Shown here: positions 26,704-35,699 of the stretch, piece after piece
Layout of the letters: each line of letters opens with the position of its first letter
How positions within the stretch are numbered: the first letter of the stretch is position 1
Assembly (NCBI RefSeq): GCF_903166545.1
Contig: NZ_CAESCH010000001.1
Location: 2,732,001-2,796,000 of the forward strand
Length of the DNA stretch: 64,000 nt
Reading direction: 5' to 3'
Source of the DNA: Metabacillus schmidteae
Lineage (GTDB): Bacteria; Bacillota; Bacilli; Bacillales; Bacillaceae
Program-made: the position numbers and the translations under genes
Notes under the pieces: generated by a model
Seen by the model: the letters and a program-made list of their open reading frames with translations, nothing else
What the model was told of the DNA's origin: nothing
Database searches by the model: none

Positions 26704-26865
26704 TGTCGAGTTGAGTTGAGATAGCGAACCTGTCCGCAATTTAAGTCGATGGAAAACGTTGTTATAACAGTTGGTTTAATGATAGGGTATCCTGCTTGAA
26801 GCTAACCGTCATTCATCTTTCAGCATGCTTTTATCAGCATGGTTATGTATTGACGGTTTTTCATT
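26704..26865 (+). ncRNA. candidate structured RNA or leader ending in a terminator
   Basis: A relatively GC-rich non-coding block upstream of the 51-aa gene ends in a branched hairpin: AACCGTCA (26804-26811) with TGACGGTT (26851-26858), and inside it CATGC/GCATG. TTTTTCATTTTT follows. This looks like a rho-independent terminator 70 bp before the ribosome binding site of the next gene. It fits a small RNA or an attenuating leader. I could not match it to a known riboswitch class. Confidence 0.45.
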
Positions 26866-26934
26866 TTTATCAAGAGGATTAAACATAGTGTAGAAAATGA
26901 AAAGTAAGTCATTACCTTAATAGGAGGAGTATTC

Positions 26935-27090
26935 ATGTCAAACGAAACGAGTACAATGACTCAGCAAATCGTGATCTATAAAGGAATAAATTGTGAAGTT
27001 ATTTATAATTATGGAAATGGGAATTATGAAATTGTTTTTGGAGAACAAATTTTATTAGTAAGCGATTCAGATATACAAATCATAAATTAA
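26935..27090 (+). CDS. small conserved-looking protein of unknown function
   Basis: This 51-aa protein is preceded by a near-perfect ribosome binding site (TAGGAGGAG, 7 nt before the ATG). It starts MSNETSTMTQQIVIYKGINC and ends in QIIN; the body is beta-strand-like with many Tyr and Ile. I do not recognise it. It converges with the phosphotransferase-like gene, with only 12 bp between stops. Confidence 0.7.
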   Translation: MSNETSTMTQQIVIYKGINCEVIYNYGNGNYEIVFGEQILLVSDSDIQIIN

Positions 27091-27102
27091 GATTTTTATA
27101 AG

Positions 27103-27711
27103 TTACAACTTACGAATTTCTTTAAAAGAAGTAGGCAGCGGTCCATGTTTTATTCTTAATTTAATGAGATTAGCACAATCTTCCGGGGATAAAATTGACG
27201 TGTCTACTTCCAGATCATAAATACCTGGCTTATGAACAAGTTTCTGCCATAACTGTACAGGCTTTGGAATCTCACCTTCTGATGTGTAGCCCATATTCCA
27301 TGTCATACGTCTTCTTTCCATAATCTCTTCTATAGGACAGCGAACACCTATAAAGTAAACAGGAAATTCTTTCAGGATCAGTGCACATTTTTTTAGTATA
27401 CCTAATGAATTGGAATATCCATCATGATGACCAACATCTACTACAATATTTAGACCTGCTCGACTAAAAGAAGCAATCGACTCGTACAGGACGATGTATA
27501 AACGTTCAATTACAGGTTCGAGATCAGGTCTCTCTCCTCCAGGACGCAAGCCAATACTTGGTTGATAAGCATCTGGGGTCATTTTCATCATTTGATCTAC
27601 ACCTAGGTTCATCCACACACCTTCAAAGTTGTTTTGTATAGATTTGGCAATGCTTGTTTTTCCAGACCTTGGAGCACCATTTAAGATAATGATATTCCCG
27701 ATATTCTCCAT
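27103..27711 (-). CDS. chloramphenicol phosphotransferase-like P-loop kinase
   Basis: This 202-aa protein is a P-loop kinase resembling Streptomyces chloramphenicol 3-O-phosphotransferase. The Walker A motif GAPRSGKTS is at residues 12-20. It is followed by MNLGVDQMMKMTP, and by RPGGERPDLEPVIERLY where the family has its substrate lid; VVDVGHHDGY is near 90. In Bacillus such genes are common and need not confer resistance, so the true substrate is uncertain. AAGGTGGAG precedes the ATG. Confidence 0.82.
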   Translation of the reverse strand: MENIGNIIILNGAPRSGKTSIAKSIQNNFEGVWMNLGVDQMMKMTPDAYQPSIGLRPGGERPDLEPVIERLYIVLYESIASFSRAGLNIVVDVGHHDGYSNSLGILKKCALILKEFPVYFIGVRCPIEEIMERRRMTWNMGYTSEGEIPKPVQLWQKLVHKPGIYDLEVDTSILSPEDCANLIKLRIKHGPLPTSFKEIRKL

Positions 27712-27857
27712 TTTTTCTCCACCTTTTATTTGATGATGAGTCTCTTTTATTACGTCTAAAACAATGCTAACTTTAGTTGATTTCTTTCCAATACCTTCTA
27801 AAACAATGATTAAGATAAGCTCCTATATTAATCATCTACTAGGATTCAATTGGAAAA

Positions 27858-27881
27858 TGCATGACAAAAAGTTGCCATGCA
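27858..27881 (-). terminator. terminator of the MFS transporter gene
   Basis: TGCATGACAA (27858-27867) pairs with TTGCCATGCA (27872-27881), with a central G-U. TTTTC follows on the minus strand. Confidence 0.75.
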
Positions 27882-27889
27882 TAAAAATC

Positions 27890-29155
27890 TTACACTAATT
27901 CATTTCGTTTACGAAGAATGTGATAAAGGAAATAACAACAGATAGAACATAACAATGCTAGTAATGCGATAAAACCATAACCTGCTTGTAAGCCTATCAA
28001 GTCATTTTCACCATTACTGAATACATTTGTAACAAAGTCAATAATAAAACCAATCAGAAAATTTCCAATTACACTGGCAATCCCCATTAATGTTACAGTA
28101 AAAGTAATAGCAGTTCCAGTTCCTTTAGGATACCTTTTAGCTAAAAGTGCCATAACAGTTGGATAAATCAACGCAATTCCAACACCTGAGATGGCAAATA
28201 ACATGGCGCCTTTTTCACCTATAATAATAGCCGCAAAGCTGCATAGACCTGAAAAAGCAGAAAACAACATAATTGATTTTATAAATCCAATTTTATCAGT
28301 TAATGGTCCAAGCAATAATCTAGATAGCATGAAAAACAGGAAAAATAAAGAAAGCATATTTGAAGCATCTGTTAATTCCCATTGATAAGCCTTTACTAAA
28401 TAATTAATTAACCATCCCCCGACGGCAAGCTCTGATACGACGCCAAAGGATAAAATTGCAACGATTAACCAAGCAATTGGATCTTTTGAAAGATTTTTAA
28501 AAGATAAAACAGACCCTTCCTCCATATTCTCAGTGGGAAATTTCCCTAGTAATGAAGGAATGATCGGTAGTAATGAAAAACATAATATAAAAAGGTACAT
28601 TCCCCGCCATCCAAATTCTTCTCCACTTACTCCATTCCATCCCATAATGGAAGCAGCCATTATAGGGGCGACCGTTGAGCTTAATCCATAAAAAAAGTGA
28701 GATAGATTCATCATCATACCGGTATTTTTCGTGAAAATCCTTGCAGCCATAATTCCGAGTCCAATTTCCAACATACCGTTACCAATATATAAAAAGAAAA
28801 AAGAAGCAGAAAGAGTTGGAAAGGTTGTAGAAAAATAGATAATAAATCCAGCAGCAGTCATCGATAAAAATGCAGCGATACCTGTCAACTTTATGCCAAT
28901 TTTGTTCGCAAGAATGGATGTAAATGAACATGCAAGTAAATATCCGAGAGAATTTAAAGCTAATAGAGTACCAAGATGAGTCTGTGTTAAGTGAAAATCT
29001 TGTTGAATAATCGGTATGGCAGGCCCTCGTACATTTTCAGATAATCCAAAAATTAGAAATCCACCAAACACAATCAATAGCATTAAAATATAATTATATT
29101 TGGCGTTATTTGAAATCCTTTTAAGGGGTGTGTGCTTGAACTCGAGTTCATTCAT
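27890..29155 (-). CDS. MFS transporter
   Basis: This 421-aa protein has 12 membrane segments. It has an N-terminal MFS pattern (NSLGYLLACSFTSILANKIGIK between helices 2 and 3) and a matching RLLLGPLTDKIGFIKS loop in the second half. The layout resembles FHS-type sugar porters and YfkF-like proteins, but the substrate is unknown. GAAGGACAAC precedes the ATG. A small membrane-protein gene lies 15 bp upstream on the same strand, so the two are probably co-transcribed. Confidence 0.88.
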   Translation of the reverse strand: MNELEFKHTPLKRISNNAKYNYILMLLIVFGGFLIFGLSENVRGPAIPIIQQDFHLTQTHLGTLLALNSLGYLLACSFTSILANKIGIKLTGIAAFLSMTAAGFIIYFSTTFPTLSASFFFLYIGNGMLEIGLGIMAARIFTKNTGMMMNLSHFFYGLSSTVAPIMAASIMGWNGVSGEEFGWRGMYLFILCFSLLPIIPSLLGKFPTENMEEGSVLSFKNLSKDPIAWLIVAILSFGVVSELAVGGWLINYLVKAYQWELTDASNMLSLFFLFFMLSRLLLGPLTDKIGFIKSIMLFSAFSGLCSFAAIIIGEKGAMLFAISGVGIALIYPTVMALLAKRYPKGTGTAITFTVTLMGIASVIGNFLIGFIIDFVTNVFSNGENDLIGLQAGYGFIALLALLCSICCYFLYHILRKRNELV

Positions 29156-29170
29156 TTGTTGTCCTTCTTT

Positions 29171-29449
29171 CTATTTGCTAGCAATGTTTTTTGAATTAAT
29201 AACAGTTTGCAACAAATAAACCGCTTTCACTTCGTCATTAATTTTAACATAAATATCATAATGGGTTTGCCTCGACGTTGGAGGTGGTACTTTGTAGGGA
29301 ATGTCTGCTGATGTTAAAATATCGAGTAGCAACAAATGTTCATCTTGATTTAGACTGGAGTTAATTAACTTCCATTTTTTATTTTGATGTGAACGATAAA
29401 GTGAATAGATAACAAAAAACAAAGAAAGTACGGCAATTACCTCGTACAA
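29171..29449 (-). CDS. small membrane-anchored protein of unknown function
   Basis: This 92-aa protein has one N-terminal membrane segment (residues 2-18) and a cytoplasmic domain with LNQDEHLLLLDILTSADIPYKV and a YDIYVKI strand. It loosely resembles DUF2007-like signal-transducing folds, but I would not assign it. The start is TTG, with GAGGAGGGGG upstream. It lies directly upstream of the MFS gene. Confidence 0.7.
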   Translation of the reverse strand: MYEVIAVLSLFFVIYSLYRSHQNKKWKLINSSLNQDEHLLLLDILTSADIPYKVPPPTSRQTHYDIYVKINDEVKAVYLLQTVINSKNIASK

Positions 29450-29602
29450 AGGACCCCCTCCTCATTGTCATATGTTATTCACTATATTAGCGGTTTGTAG
29501 CATTCATGTATGATTCTTAAGTTCCACATAAAGTGTTAAACTCCTGCTGTTTTGACAAAGGATAAACAATTATTTTCTTATATAAATTATTACAATGAAA
29601 AG

Positions 29603-29631
29603 CCAGTTCCTAAATCATATTATGGAACTGG
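29603..29631 (-). terminator. terminator of the MATE gene
   Basis: CCAGTTCC (29603-29610) pairs with GGAACTGG (29624-29631). The MATE stop codon (29615-29617) lies in the loop. The minus-strand T run is short. Confidence 0.75.
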
Positions 29632-30973
29632 TTTCTTCTTTCTCCAATACAAATTTTATTTGAGTTAACCTTTTTAAAGCGAGAGATAAAAATAATGATC
29701 TTCCTAAGGTAAATATATTAAATGTAAACCATAGTTGATGAGGATTTATCTCTGAGCCAAAAATCCAAATGGAAATAATAAAAACGATAAGTGCGCAAAA
29801 AATTGTGTTTCGAATAAATTTAGCTTCTGTTGCACCTGAGAACACACCTTCCAATTGAAGTCCCCAAAAAGCAACAATTGGATAAACAGCCATCCAAATA
29901 AAGAGTTCTCCTGCTAGATTCTTTACTTCCTCTAAGTCCGTAAATGCGATTAATAGGAAATGACCAAAAACGAACATAAAGATTGAAAGGAAAATGGCAG
30001 TCCCTAATCCCCACTTAAATGATAAAGAAAGGGCTCTTTTAAATAAAGATAGTTGATGGCTTCCTATTGATCTGCCAACTAAAATACTTGAAGCATTAGC
30101 AAACCCGGAAATTAAGTAAGCCATGATATAGTGAACCTGCAATAGTATGGCATTTGCAGCTAACTCAATTTCTCCCATTCTTGCACCTATGGTAGTAAAA
30201 ATCCCTGTCATTAATAGCAAACAAACTGCTCGTAAAAACAAATCCCGATTTATAACAAGCATCTTAATTATTGGTGCTCTTTTCAGCATAGAAGATAAAT
30301 TAAGATGAAGAGATGTAAGTTTTCCTGACTTCACAACAAAGGCTAATCCGATTAAAACCGTACTAATTTCTGCTATAACAGTTGCATATGCGACACCTGA
30401 TACACCCCATCCGAAAACTAATACAAACAAAAGGTCTAAACTAATATTTACTACATTCATATATATTTGAGTGGCAAGTGATCGTTTTACTTTACCAATT
30501 CCCATAAGCCATCCTATTAATACATAATTGACTAAAGCAAATGGTGCTCCCCATATTCTGATTGAAAAATAAGTAGAAGTAAGTTCTTCAATTGTTTGGT
30601 TTGCTCCGAATATATATAGAGAAACGTTTATAATTGGAAGCTGAAATAGAATAAACAGGGATCCTATTAAAATAGCTAAAAAAATTGGTCTAATGAAGGA
30701 GTATACAATCTCTTTTTCATCATTGGCCCCACTTGCTTGTGAAGTTAACCCAGTTGTACTAACCCTTAAAAATCCGAGAAGCCAGTACATTGTGTTAAAG
30801 ATAACAGCACCAAGTGAAACTGCTCCGATTGCAGAGGCTTCAGACACTCTCCCTACAACGGCTGTGTCGACAGCACCAATTAACGGTGTAGAAATACCGG
30901 ATATGATTAGTGGTATTGCTAATGTTAGATAGTCTCGATGACTTATTTCTTTTTGTGTTTCTAATTGGTTCAT
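29615..30973 (-). CDS. MATE family efflux transporter (DinF-like)
   Basis: This 452-aa protein with 12 membrane segments belongs to the MATE/DinF multidrug-sodium or -proton antiporter family. It has PLIISGISTPLIGAVDTAVVGR near the N-terminus, TTGLTSQASGANDEKE near residue 80 and ASSILVGRSIGSHQ in the second half. These match the two-lobed MATE pattern. AAGGAGAAAG precedes the ATG. It is a single-gene unit. Confidence 0.92.
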   Translation of the reverse strand: MNQLETQKEISHRDYLTLAIPLIISGISTPLIGAVDTAVVGRVSEASAIGAVSLGAVIFNTMYWLLGFLRVSTTGLTSQASGANDEKEIVYSFIRPIFLAILIGSLFILFQLPIINVSLYIFGANQTIEELTSTYFSIRIWGAPFALVNYVLIGWLMGIGKVKRSLATQIYMNVVNISLDLLFVLVFGWGVSGVAYATVIAEISTVLIGLAFVVKSGKLTSLHLNLSSMLKRAPIIKMLVINRDLFLRAVCLLLMTGIFTTIGARMGEIELAANAILLQVHYIMAYLISGFANASSILVGRSIGSHQLSLFKRALSLSFKWGLGTAIFLSIFMFVFGHFLLIAFTDLEEVKNLAGELFIWMAVYPIVAFWGLQLEGVFSGATEAKFIRNTIFCALIVFIISIWIFGSEINPHQLWFTFNIFTLGRSLFLSLALKRLTQIKFVLEKEETSSII

Positions 30974-31092
30974 TTCTTTCTCCTTCTGCTATTGCACGAT
31001 AATTATCGTAACAATTAAGGTTTATTATATATAGATTAATAGTGTATTTGTCAAGTAAATAAACGAATAACGACTTTACCAGATCTTATAAA

Positions 31093-31125
31093 AAAGACAG
31101 ACAATTTCATACTTTGTCTGTCTTT
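31093..31125 (-). terminator. terminator of the penicillin-binding protein gene
   Basis: An 11-bp perfect stem (31093-31103 with 31115-31125) is followed by six T on the minus strand. Confidence 0.9.
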
Positions 31126-31162
31126 CTTACATCAACTTATAGTACTTTTTACACTCAGAGGC

Positions 31163-33286
31163 TTAATCTTTTTTATCGTGTTCATCTTTTCCTTTTTCTT
31201 TCCCTCTGCCTTTGTTTTCATTTTTCTTATCTTTCTCATCTTTCTTATCTTTCTCCTTCTCTTCATCCCTTTCTTTTTCTCTGTCTTCCTCCTCTTCTCT
31301 TTCTTCATTTTGCTCTTCTTTTTCTCTCTCTTTTTCAATTTCCTTTTCTCTTATCTCAAGCGATTTTTTTATATTTTCGTCAATAAGTGATAAATCAAAA
31401 GATGTGTCTGTTAATTCAGATTTAGATAAGGTAACAATTTCTTTAAAAACAAATGTAGCAGTTTGGCTACTGGACGATAATAAATAGTGCTGTTGATCTG
31501 TCTTGTCATAACCCAACCATATAGCACCTACTAATTCGGGGGTATAGCCAACAAACCAGTGATCGTTTGATCCACCATTACTATCGAATGGTAATTGTGT
31601 TGTTCCGGTTTTTCCTGCCACATCAATTCCTTCAACCTTGGCATTTTTACCTGTTCCTTCTTCCACAACTCCATTTAGTAAATACGTGATTTTTTGCGCA
31701 ACTTCAGGCTCCGTCACGCGTGTTGCTTTACTTTGCCATTCGGCAATCACTTCACCGTTGGCATCTTCGATTTTCCGAATTGAATGGGCTTCAACCATGA
31801 CACCGTTATTTGGAAACGCTGAAAATGCTTGTGCCATAATTAACGGTGAGGTGCCTTTAGACATTCCACCTAGAGCAAGCGGCAGGCTCTGGTCTTCCTC
31901 CTGCAATGGTATACCAAACCGTTCAACAGCTTGTATTCCTTTTTCTAAGCCTATTTCATTTAAAAGCCAAACGGCTGGAACATTGTAGGAATGAATAACA
32001 GCGTCATACATAGTGGTTTGACCACGATATTGACGGTCATAATTTTGAGGCTGATATTCGCCATTAAATGTTATAGGTTGATCTATTAAGTTATTGAATG
32101 GTTCATATCCCTCTTCTAAGGCAGGTGTGTAGACAGCTATTGGTTTCATTGTTGAACCAGGCTGACGGACGAGTTGACTTGCATGGTTAAATCCACGAAA
32201 TGTATGTTCGCCTCTTCCCCCTACTAAGCCTTTAATTCCACCAGTTGAAGGATGAATAAATACACCACCACTTTGAATAATTTGATCGGGTTGACTCTCT
32301 GGAAAAAGAGTCTCTGAATTGTAAACTTCTTCTGCAGCCTTTTGAATGACTGTATTTAATTCTGTATAAATATGAAGCCCGCCAGATAATATTTCATTTT
32401 CAGTAACATTATATTTTTTAATAGCTTCTTCAATTAAATAATCCACATAATATGGATAATTGCCCTTATATTCGTCCTCAACCTTCCTTACATCTAAAAC
32501 AACTTGTTCAGCTTTTGCAATTTTCAACTCATTTCTAGTGATGTACCCTTCTTTTTCCATCAAAGATAAAACTAAATTTCTTCTCTGAATTGATTGATCA
32601 AAGTTTTTAATAGGTGATAATGATGAAGGTGCCTTTATCAGTCCTGCTAACATTGCTGATTCACTTACTGTTAATTCAGATGCATTCTTTCCAAAGTAGG
32701 TTTTTGCAGCACGCTGAATTCCCCACGCTCCTTCCCCAAAATAAATTTGGTTTAAATACCGTTCCAGTATCTCATCTTTACTATAAGAACGCTCAATCTT
32801 TTTTGTTAGGATCAATTCCTTCATTTTTCTTGTAAGGGTCCGTTCATGTGATAAAAATACATTTTTAGCAAGCTGCTGAGTTATTGTACTTCCACCTGCA
32901 ACGACTTCGCCTTTCAACAAATTTGTTGCAAATGCCTTTGCTACAGCAAAATAATTAATACCATGATGGTGATAAAAACGTTGGTCTTCTGTAGCAATTA
33001 CAGCATGAATCATATGTTTTGATATTTCATCTAATGAAACTCCTTCAATTTTTGAATTAGACAGTTTACTGGCTATTTCTCCATGTTGATCATAAATAAT
33101 TGTTGGTTGGGGAGCAGGTTTTTCTAATTTGCTCACATCACTTGTCCAAATAAAAATATTGAAAACTATGACACAGCAGATTGCAAATATTAAAAGTGCT
33201 CCAACGAGTTTAATACTTACCTTATAAGAAAATAGCGTTTTTTTCTTCAAGGATTTTTGATTATTTCTTCTTTCCATTCTTCCCAA
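31163..33286 (-). CDS. class A penicillin-binding protein (1A family)
   Basis: This bifunctional peptidoglycan synthase of about 707 aa has a basic cytoplasmic N-terminus and one membrane anchor (about residues 25-45). The GT51 glycosyltransferase domain shows EDQRFYHHHG, GGSTITQQLAKN and KELILTKKIERSYSK. The transpeptidase domain has PGSTMKP (SxxK), SYN and KTGTTQ. The C-terminus carries a tail of about 70 residues made almost only of Glu, Lys, Asp and Arg. The longest frame starts at a GTG inside the ribosome binding site; I use the TTG at 33286, 8 nt after AAGGTGG. It resembles B. subtilis PbpF/PbpG. Confidence 0.92.
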   Translation of the reverse strand: MGRMERRNNQKSLKKKTLFSYKVSIKLVGALLIFAICCVIVFNIFIWTSDVSKLEKPAPQPTIIYDQHGEIASKLSNSKIEGVSLDEISKHMIHAVIATEDQRFYHHHGINYFAVAKAFATNLLKGEVVAGGSTITQQLAKNVFLSHERTLTRKMKELILTKKIERSYSKDEILERYLNQIYFGEGAWGIQRAAKTYFGKNASELTVSESAMLAGLIKAPSSLSPIKNFDQSIQRRNLVLSLMEKEGYITRNELKIAKAEQVVLDVRKVEDEYKGNYPYYVDYLIEEAIKKYNVTENEILSGGLHIYTELNTVIQKAAEEVYNSETLFPESQPDQIIQSGGVFIHPSTGGIKGLVGGRGEHTFRGFNHASQLVRQPGSTMKPIAVYTPALEEGYEPFNNLIDQPITFNGEYQPQNYDRQYRGQTTMYDAVIHSYNVPAVWLLNEIGLEKGIQAVERFGIPLQEEDQSLPLALGGMSKGTSPLIMAQAFSAFPNNGVMVEAHSIRKIEDANGEVIAEWQSKATRVTEPEVAQKITYLLNGVVEEGTGKNAKVEGIDVAGKTGTTQLPFDSNGGSNDHWFVGYTPELVGAIWLGYDKTDQQHYLLSSSSQTATFVFKEIVTLSKSELTDTSFDLSLIDENIKKSLEIREKEIEKEREKEEQNEEREEEEDREKERDEEKEKDKKDEKDKKNENKGRGKEKGKDEHDKKD

Positions 33287-33428
33287 GACTTGTCCCACCT
33301 TCTTAACAACTGAACAATTAGCTTTTACATATATTGATTTATTGTTAATCAGTAGATATTTTTCGTCAACCTGTCATAAGTCTTAACCTTTATGTGTGAG
33401 AATAGACCTGTTTCTTTAATGGAAAAAA

Positions 33429-33452
33429 TCCAAAGAAATATGTCTCTTTGGA
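33429..33452 (-). terminator. terminator of the 51-aa gene
   Basis: TCCAAAGA (33429-33436) pairs with TCTTTGGA (33445-33452) and is followed by six T on the minus strand. It supports expression of the small gene at 33486-33641. Confidence 0.85.
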
Positions 33453-33485
33453 CTATATATTGTTTATTTATAACATATCAGGCAT

Positions 33486-33641
33486 TTACGACTTATTAGA
33501 AAACTGCTCTTTAATAAGTTTTAATGATTCGACTAATCCTGGCAGTTTATCAAAATACTCTGCTTCGTTTTTTAGTAGGATTTCATTAATGCGAGACTGT
33601 AACAGCTCCTCAACCAACTCAATCGTTTGTTGATGAATCAT
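33486..33641 (-). CDS. small helical protein of unknown function
   Basis: This 51-aa protein is read directly from the minus strand. It starts MIHQQTIELVEELLQSR, is predicted almost fully alpha-helical, and ends in QFSNKS. It has an AGGGGTG site before the ATG and a good terminator 34 bp after the stop. These two signals together make it a likely real gene. I do not recognise the family. The region upstream to 33924 contains no further gene that I can support. Confidence 0.7.
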   Translation of the reverse strand: MIHQQTIELVEELLQSRINEILLKNEAEYFDKLPGLVESLKLIKEQFSNKS

Positions 33642-33924
33642 ATTTCACACCCCTACATGATGTTCCTGTATTATATTCTTCTCCTTTAAATTTGATAACA
33701 TTTTTTAAGAATATTCCAAAAAATAATGTATTATCTTCCCTACTTAAAAAGATGAATATATATTATATATTTTGGGTATGTGCTTTATGGTTAATGCCAT
33801 GCTGTTTTTATTAATAAACACTTATATAAAATTGGAAAAAATACAATTAAAATGCCTTTATGGAATCAAACACGTTTTTATCCATCCATTCATATAATAC
33901 CTTACCTTATCAAGGGGTGGTAGA

Positions 33925-34383
33925 ATGAAACGATGGTTAAAAGCCGTGATTTTACTTTATCTTTCCCTGTTGTTTTTTGGCAGCTTTTTTGCAGTTGGTG
34001 CTTTATGGACAGGTGTTTTAGAAAAGGTTTTTCCGTTCATTTCTTCAATTGAAGTCTTTCTCTATTATTTTTTTGCCGGATCAATCGGTGGCTCCCTCCG
34101 ACATCTTTACATGTTTTGCTCTCATTACATGAAAGGTGAGTTAACGGACTATAGAGAATGGATTATGTATATTTTTTATCCGGTTTTTGCTACAGGAACA
34201 GCTGTTATAGCTGTTACATTAATTCAAAGTGGAGTCTTCTTGATTGATTTTATTGATTACAAAGAAACTCCTTTAGCTCAAATCAGCATCGCTTTTTTTG
34301 TAGGCTTTGGCTTTAATCGATTTTTAAATATGTTAAATGCTTTTTCGAAAAAGATGTTTAAGCCAAATAAGATAAATGAATAA
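33925..34383 (+). CDS. small integral membrane protein
   Basis: This 152-aa protein has four hydrophobic segments and a conserved-looking polar loop, GSIGGSLRHLYMFCSHYMKG, between segments 2 and 3. The family is unknown to me. The start has CAAGGGGTGGTAG upstream. A very strong terminator overlaps its stop codon. It is convergent with the SRP RNA gene. Confidence 0.75.
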   Translation: MKRWLKAVILLYLSLLFFGSFFAVGALWTGVLEKVFPFISSIEVFLYYFFAGSIGGSLRHLYMFCSHYMKGELTDYREWIMYIFYPVFATGTAVIAVTLIQSGVFLIDFIDYKETPLAQISIAFFVGFGFNRFLNMLNAFSKKMFKPNKINE

Positions 34384-34423
34384 AAAAGATGACTCCTTTT
34401 TTTGTGAAGGAGTCATCTTTTTT
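34382..34423. terminator. bidirectional terminator between the membrane-protein gene and the SRP RNA gene
   Basis: A 17-bp perfect stem (34382-34398 with 34407-34423) is flanked by A and T runs on both sides, so it can work for both convergent transcripts. Confidence 0.92.
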
Positions 34424-34439
34424 ATTCATTCATATGTAA

Positions 34440-34708
34440 ACCGTGCACCTCTTATTGATACGGTCACATAAGCGTTACTTATGTAGCCAGCTCGATCAGG
34501 GCTACCCTGCGGCACACAGGCGAATCTACTTATGGCTGCTCCCTTCCAGGCCTGACCAGATTCACAGATGTCTGTTGCGCGGACCCCAATTTTCATCACT
34601 GCTTGCATAAGGCAAACCTTACATGAACCATACCGCTAAAGAGGAATTCAACCCCGCTAAGGCGGATTGCAGGTAACAGGGCACCGCCATCTCCCCATCT
34701 AGCACGGT
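34440..34708 (-). ncRNA. scr: signal recognition particle RNA (Bacillus large type, scRNA)
   Basis: The minus strand reads CCGTGCTAGATGGGGAGATG at the 5' end and GGTGCACGG at the 3' end, so the two ends pair. The conserved domain IV loop region is present as GGTCAGGCCTGGAAGGGAGC followed by GTGCCGCAGG. Both ends and domain IV match the roughly 270-nt scRNA of Bacillus. It works with Ffh in co-translational targeting. Any open frames across it are shadows. Confidence 0.93.
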
Positions 34709-34851
34709 ATGTATAAGTCTTAGTAAGTTGTATGTTTGTCGATACGGTGTTTACCGTATATATATAATTTATCATAGATGAGTAAGTTAGTGAAGTTGTA
34801 TATAATGGTAAAACTGTTCCACTTAGTTCCAAAACGTATGTCTTAATTAAA

Positions 34852-34888
34852 AAACGCGTACAACTCTTTACTTTATCTGTACGCGTTT
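34852..34888 (-). terminator. terminator of the cell-wall hydrolase gene
   Basis: An 11-bp stem (AAACGCGTACA 34852-34862 with 34878-34888) is followed by a T run on the minus strand just after the stop. Confidence 0.9.
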
Positions 34889-34893
34889 CTTTT

Positions 34894-35499
34894 TTATATA
34901 GCAAATGCATGATTTCCAATTGTTTTAACAACATCACGAGATCGTATCCAATCGTCTGTAGCTGTTTCAGGATTGTAGAAATAAAGAAGTTCTTTACTAT
35001 TATCATTTACTTCTAATGCTTCTTGAACAGCCTTATAAGATTCTTTGTCAGCTGGTTTATTAATAGAATTATTTGCTACAGGTTCAAAGGCATTTTCTTG
35101 GTAAATAACTTGCTTAATCGTATCCGGGAATTGTTCATGTTCGACACGGTTAAGTACGACTTCAGCAACTGCTACCTTACCACCAAATGGTTCCCCTTTT
35201 GCTTCTGCATGCACCAGCTGAGCAAGTAATTTCTTTTCTTCTTTTGATACCTTCGTGCTCTTTTTATCATCAGCTTCAGCTTTTATTATGGATTCTTTAT
35301 TGATAGTTTCTTTCTGTTGAAATCGTAAGTCAATTGATTGTGCGTTGTTTGTCTCAGTTTGGATTCCATGTTTGTTCAATATTAAATGTAATGAGTCAAC
35401 TGATTGATTTTCAGCATTTTCTTCAGCATTTGTATTTGTCACATTATAAGTAAAAAAGACCATATTCAACGTTATAAATAAAGAAATTATTTTTTTCAT
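34894..35499 (-). CDS. secreted SleB/CwlJ-type cell wall hydrolase
   Basis: This protein of about 201 aa has a signal peptide ([20 protein letters not shown]..) and a C-terminal Hydrolase_2 (SleB/CwlJ) domain. The domain starts at [20 protein letters not shown], with the catalytic Glu in HAEAKGEP, and contains [19 protein letters not shown] and ENAFEPV. Relatives cleave muramic-delta-lactam-containing cortex peptidoglycan at germination. No LysM or peptidoglycan-binding domain is present. The true start is the ATG at 35499, directly after an AGGAGGTATAC site, not the longer frame. Confidence 0.9.
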   Translation of the reverse strand: MKKIISLFITLNMVFFTYNVTNTNAEENAENQSVDSLHLILNKHGIQTETNNAQSIDLRFQQKETINKESIIKAEADDKKSTKVSKEEKKLLAQLVHAEAKGEPFGGKVAVAEVVLNRVEHEQFPDTIKQVIYQENAFEPVANNSINKPADKESYKAVQEALEVNDNSKELLYFYNPETATDDWIRSRDVVKTIGNHAFAI

Positions 35500-35699
35500 T
35501 TTGTATACCTCCTGTTTGTTTAGTTGTTCGCAACAGGTCATATACAAGGCTAACAGGTTTGCAAGAGTTTCTCATTAGTAAATTATTGGAAAACGAAATA
35601 AATAAAATGAATTTTTTTTATTTTCCACGCTACTCTCCCTAGAAAAATCCCTATATAAAAAGTGAAATGAACTATTAATCATTAGGGGGACTTCTAACA

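Noticed and set aside
31114..31487. Several Ser/Phe/Leu-rich plus-strand frames opposite the PBP tail
   Set aside because: They are antisense readings of the Glu/Lys-rich tail codons and lack ribosome binding sites.
34426..35006. Two minus-strand open frames across the SRP RNA gene
   Set aside because: The sequence matches the conserved large SRP RNA, including both paired ends and domain IV. The frames are chance readings.
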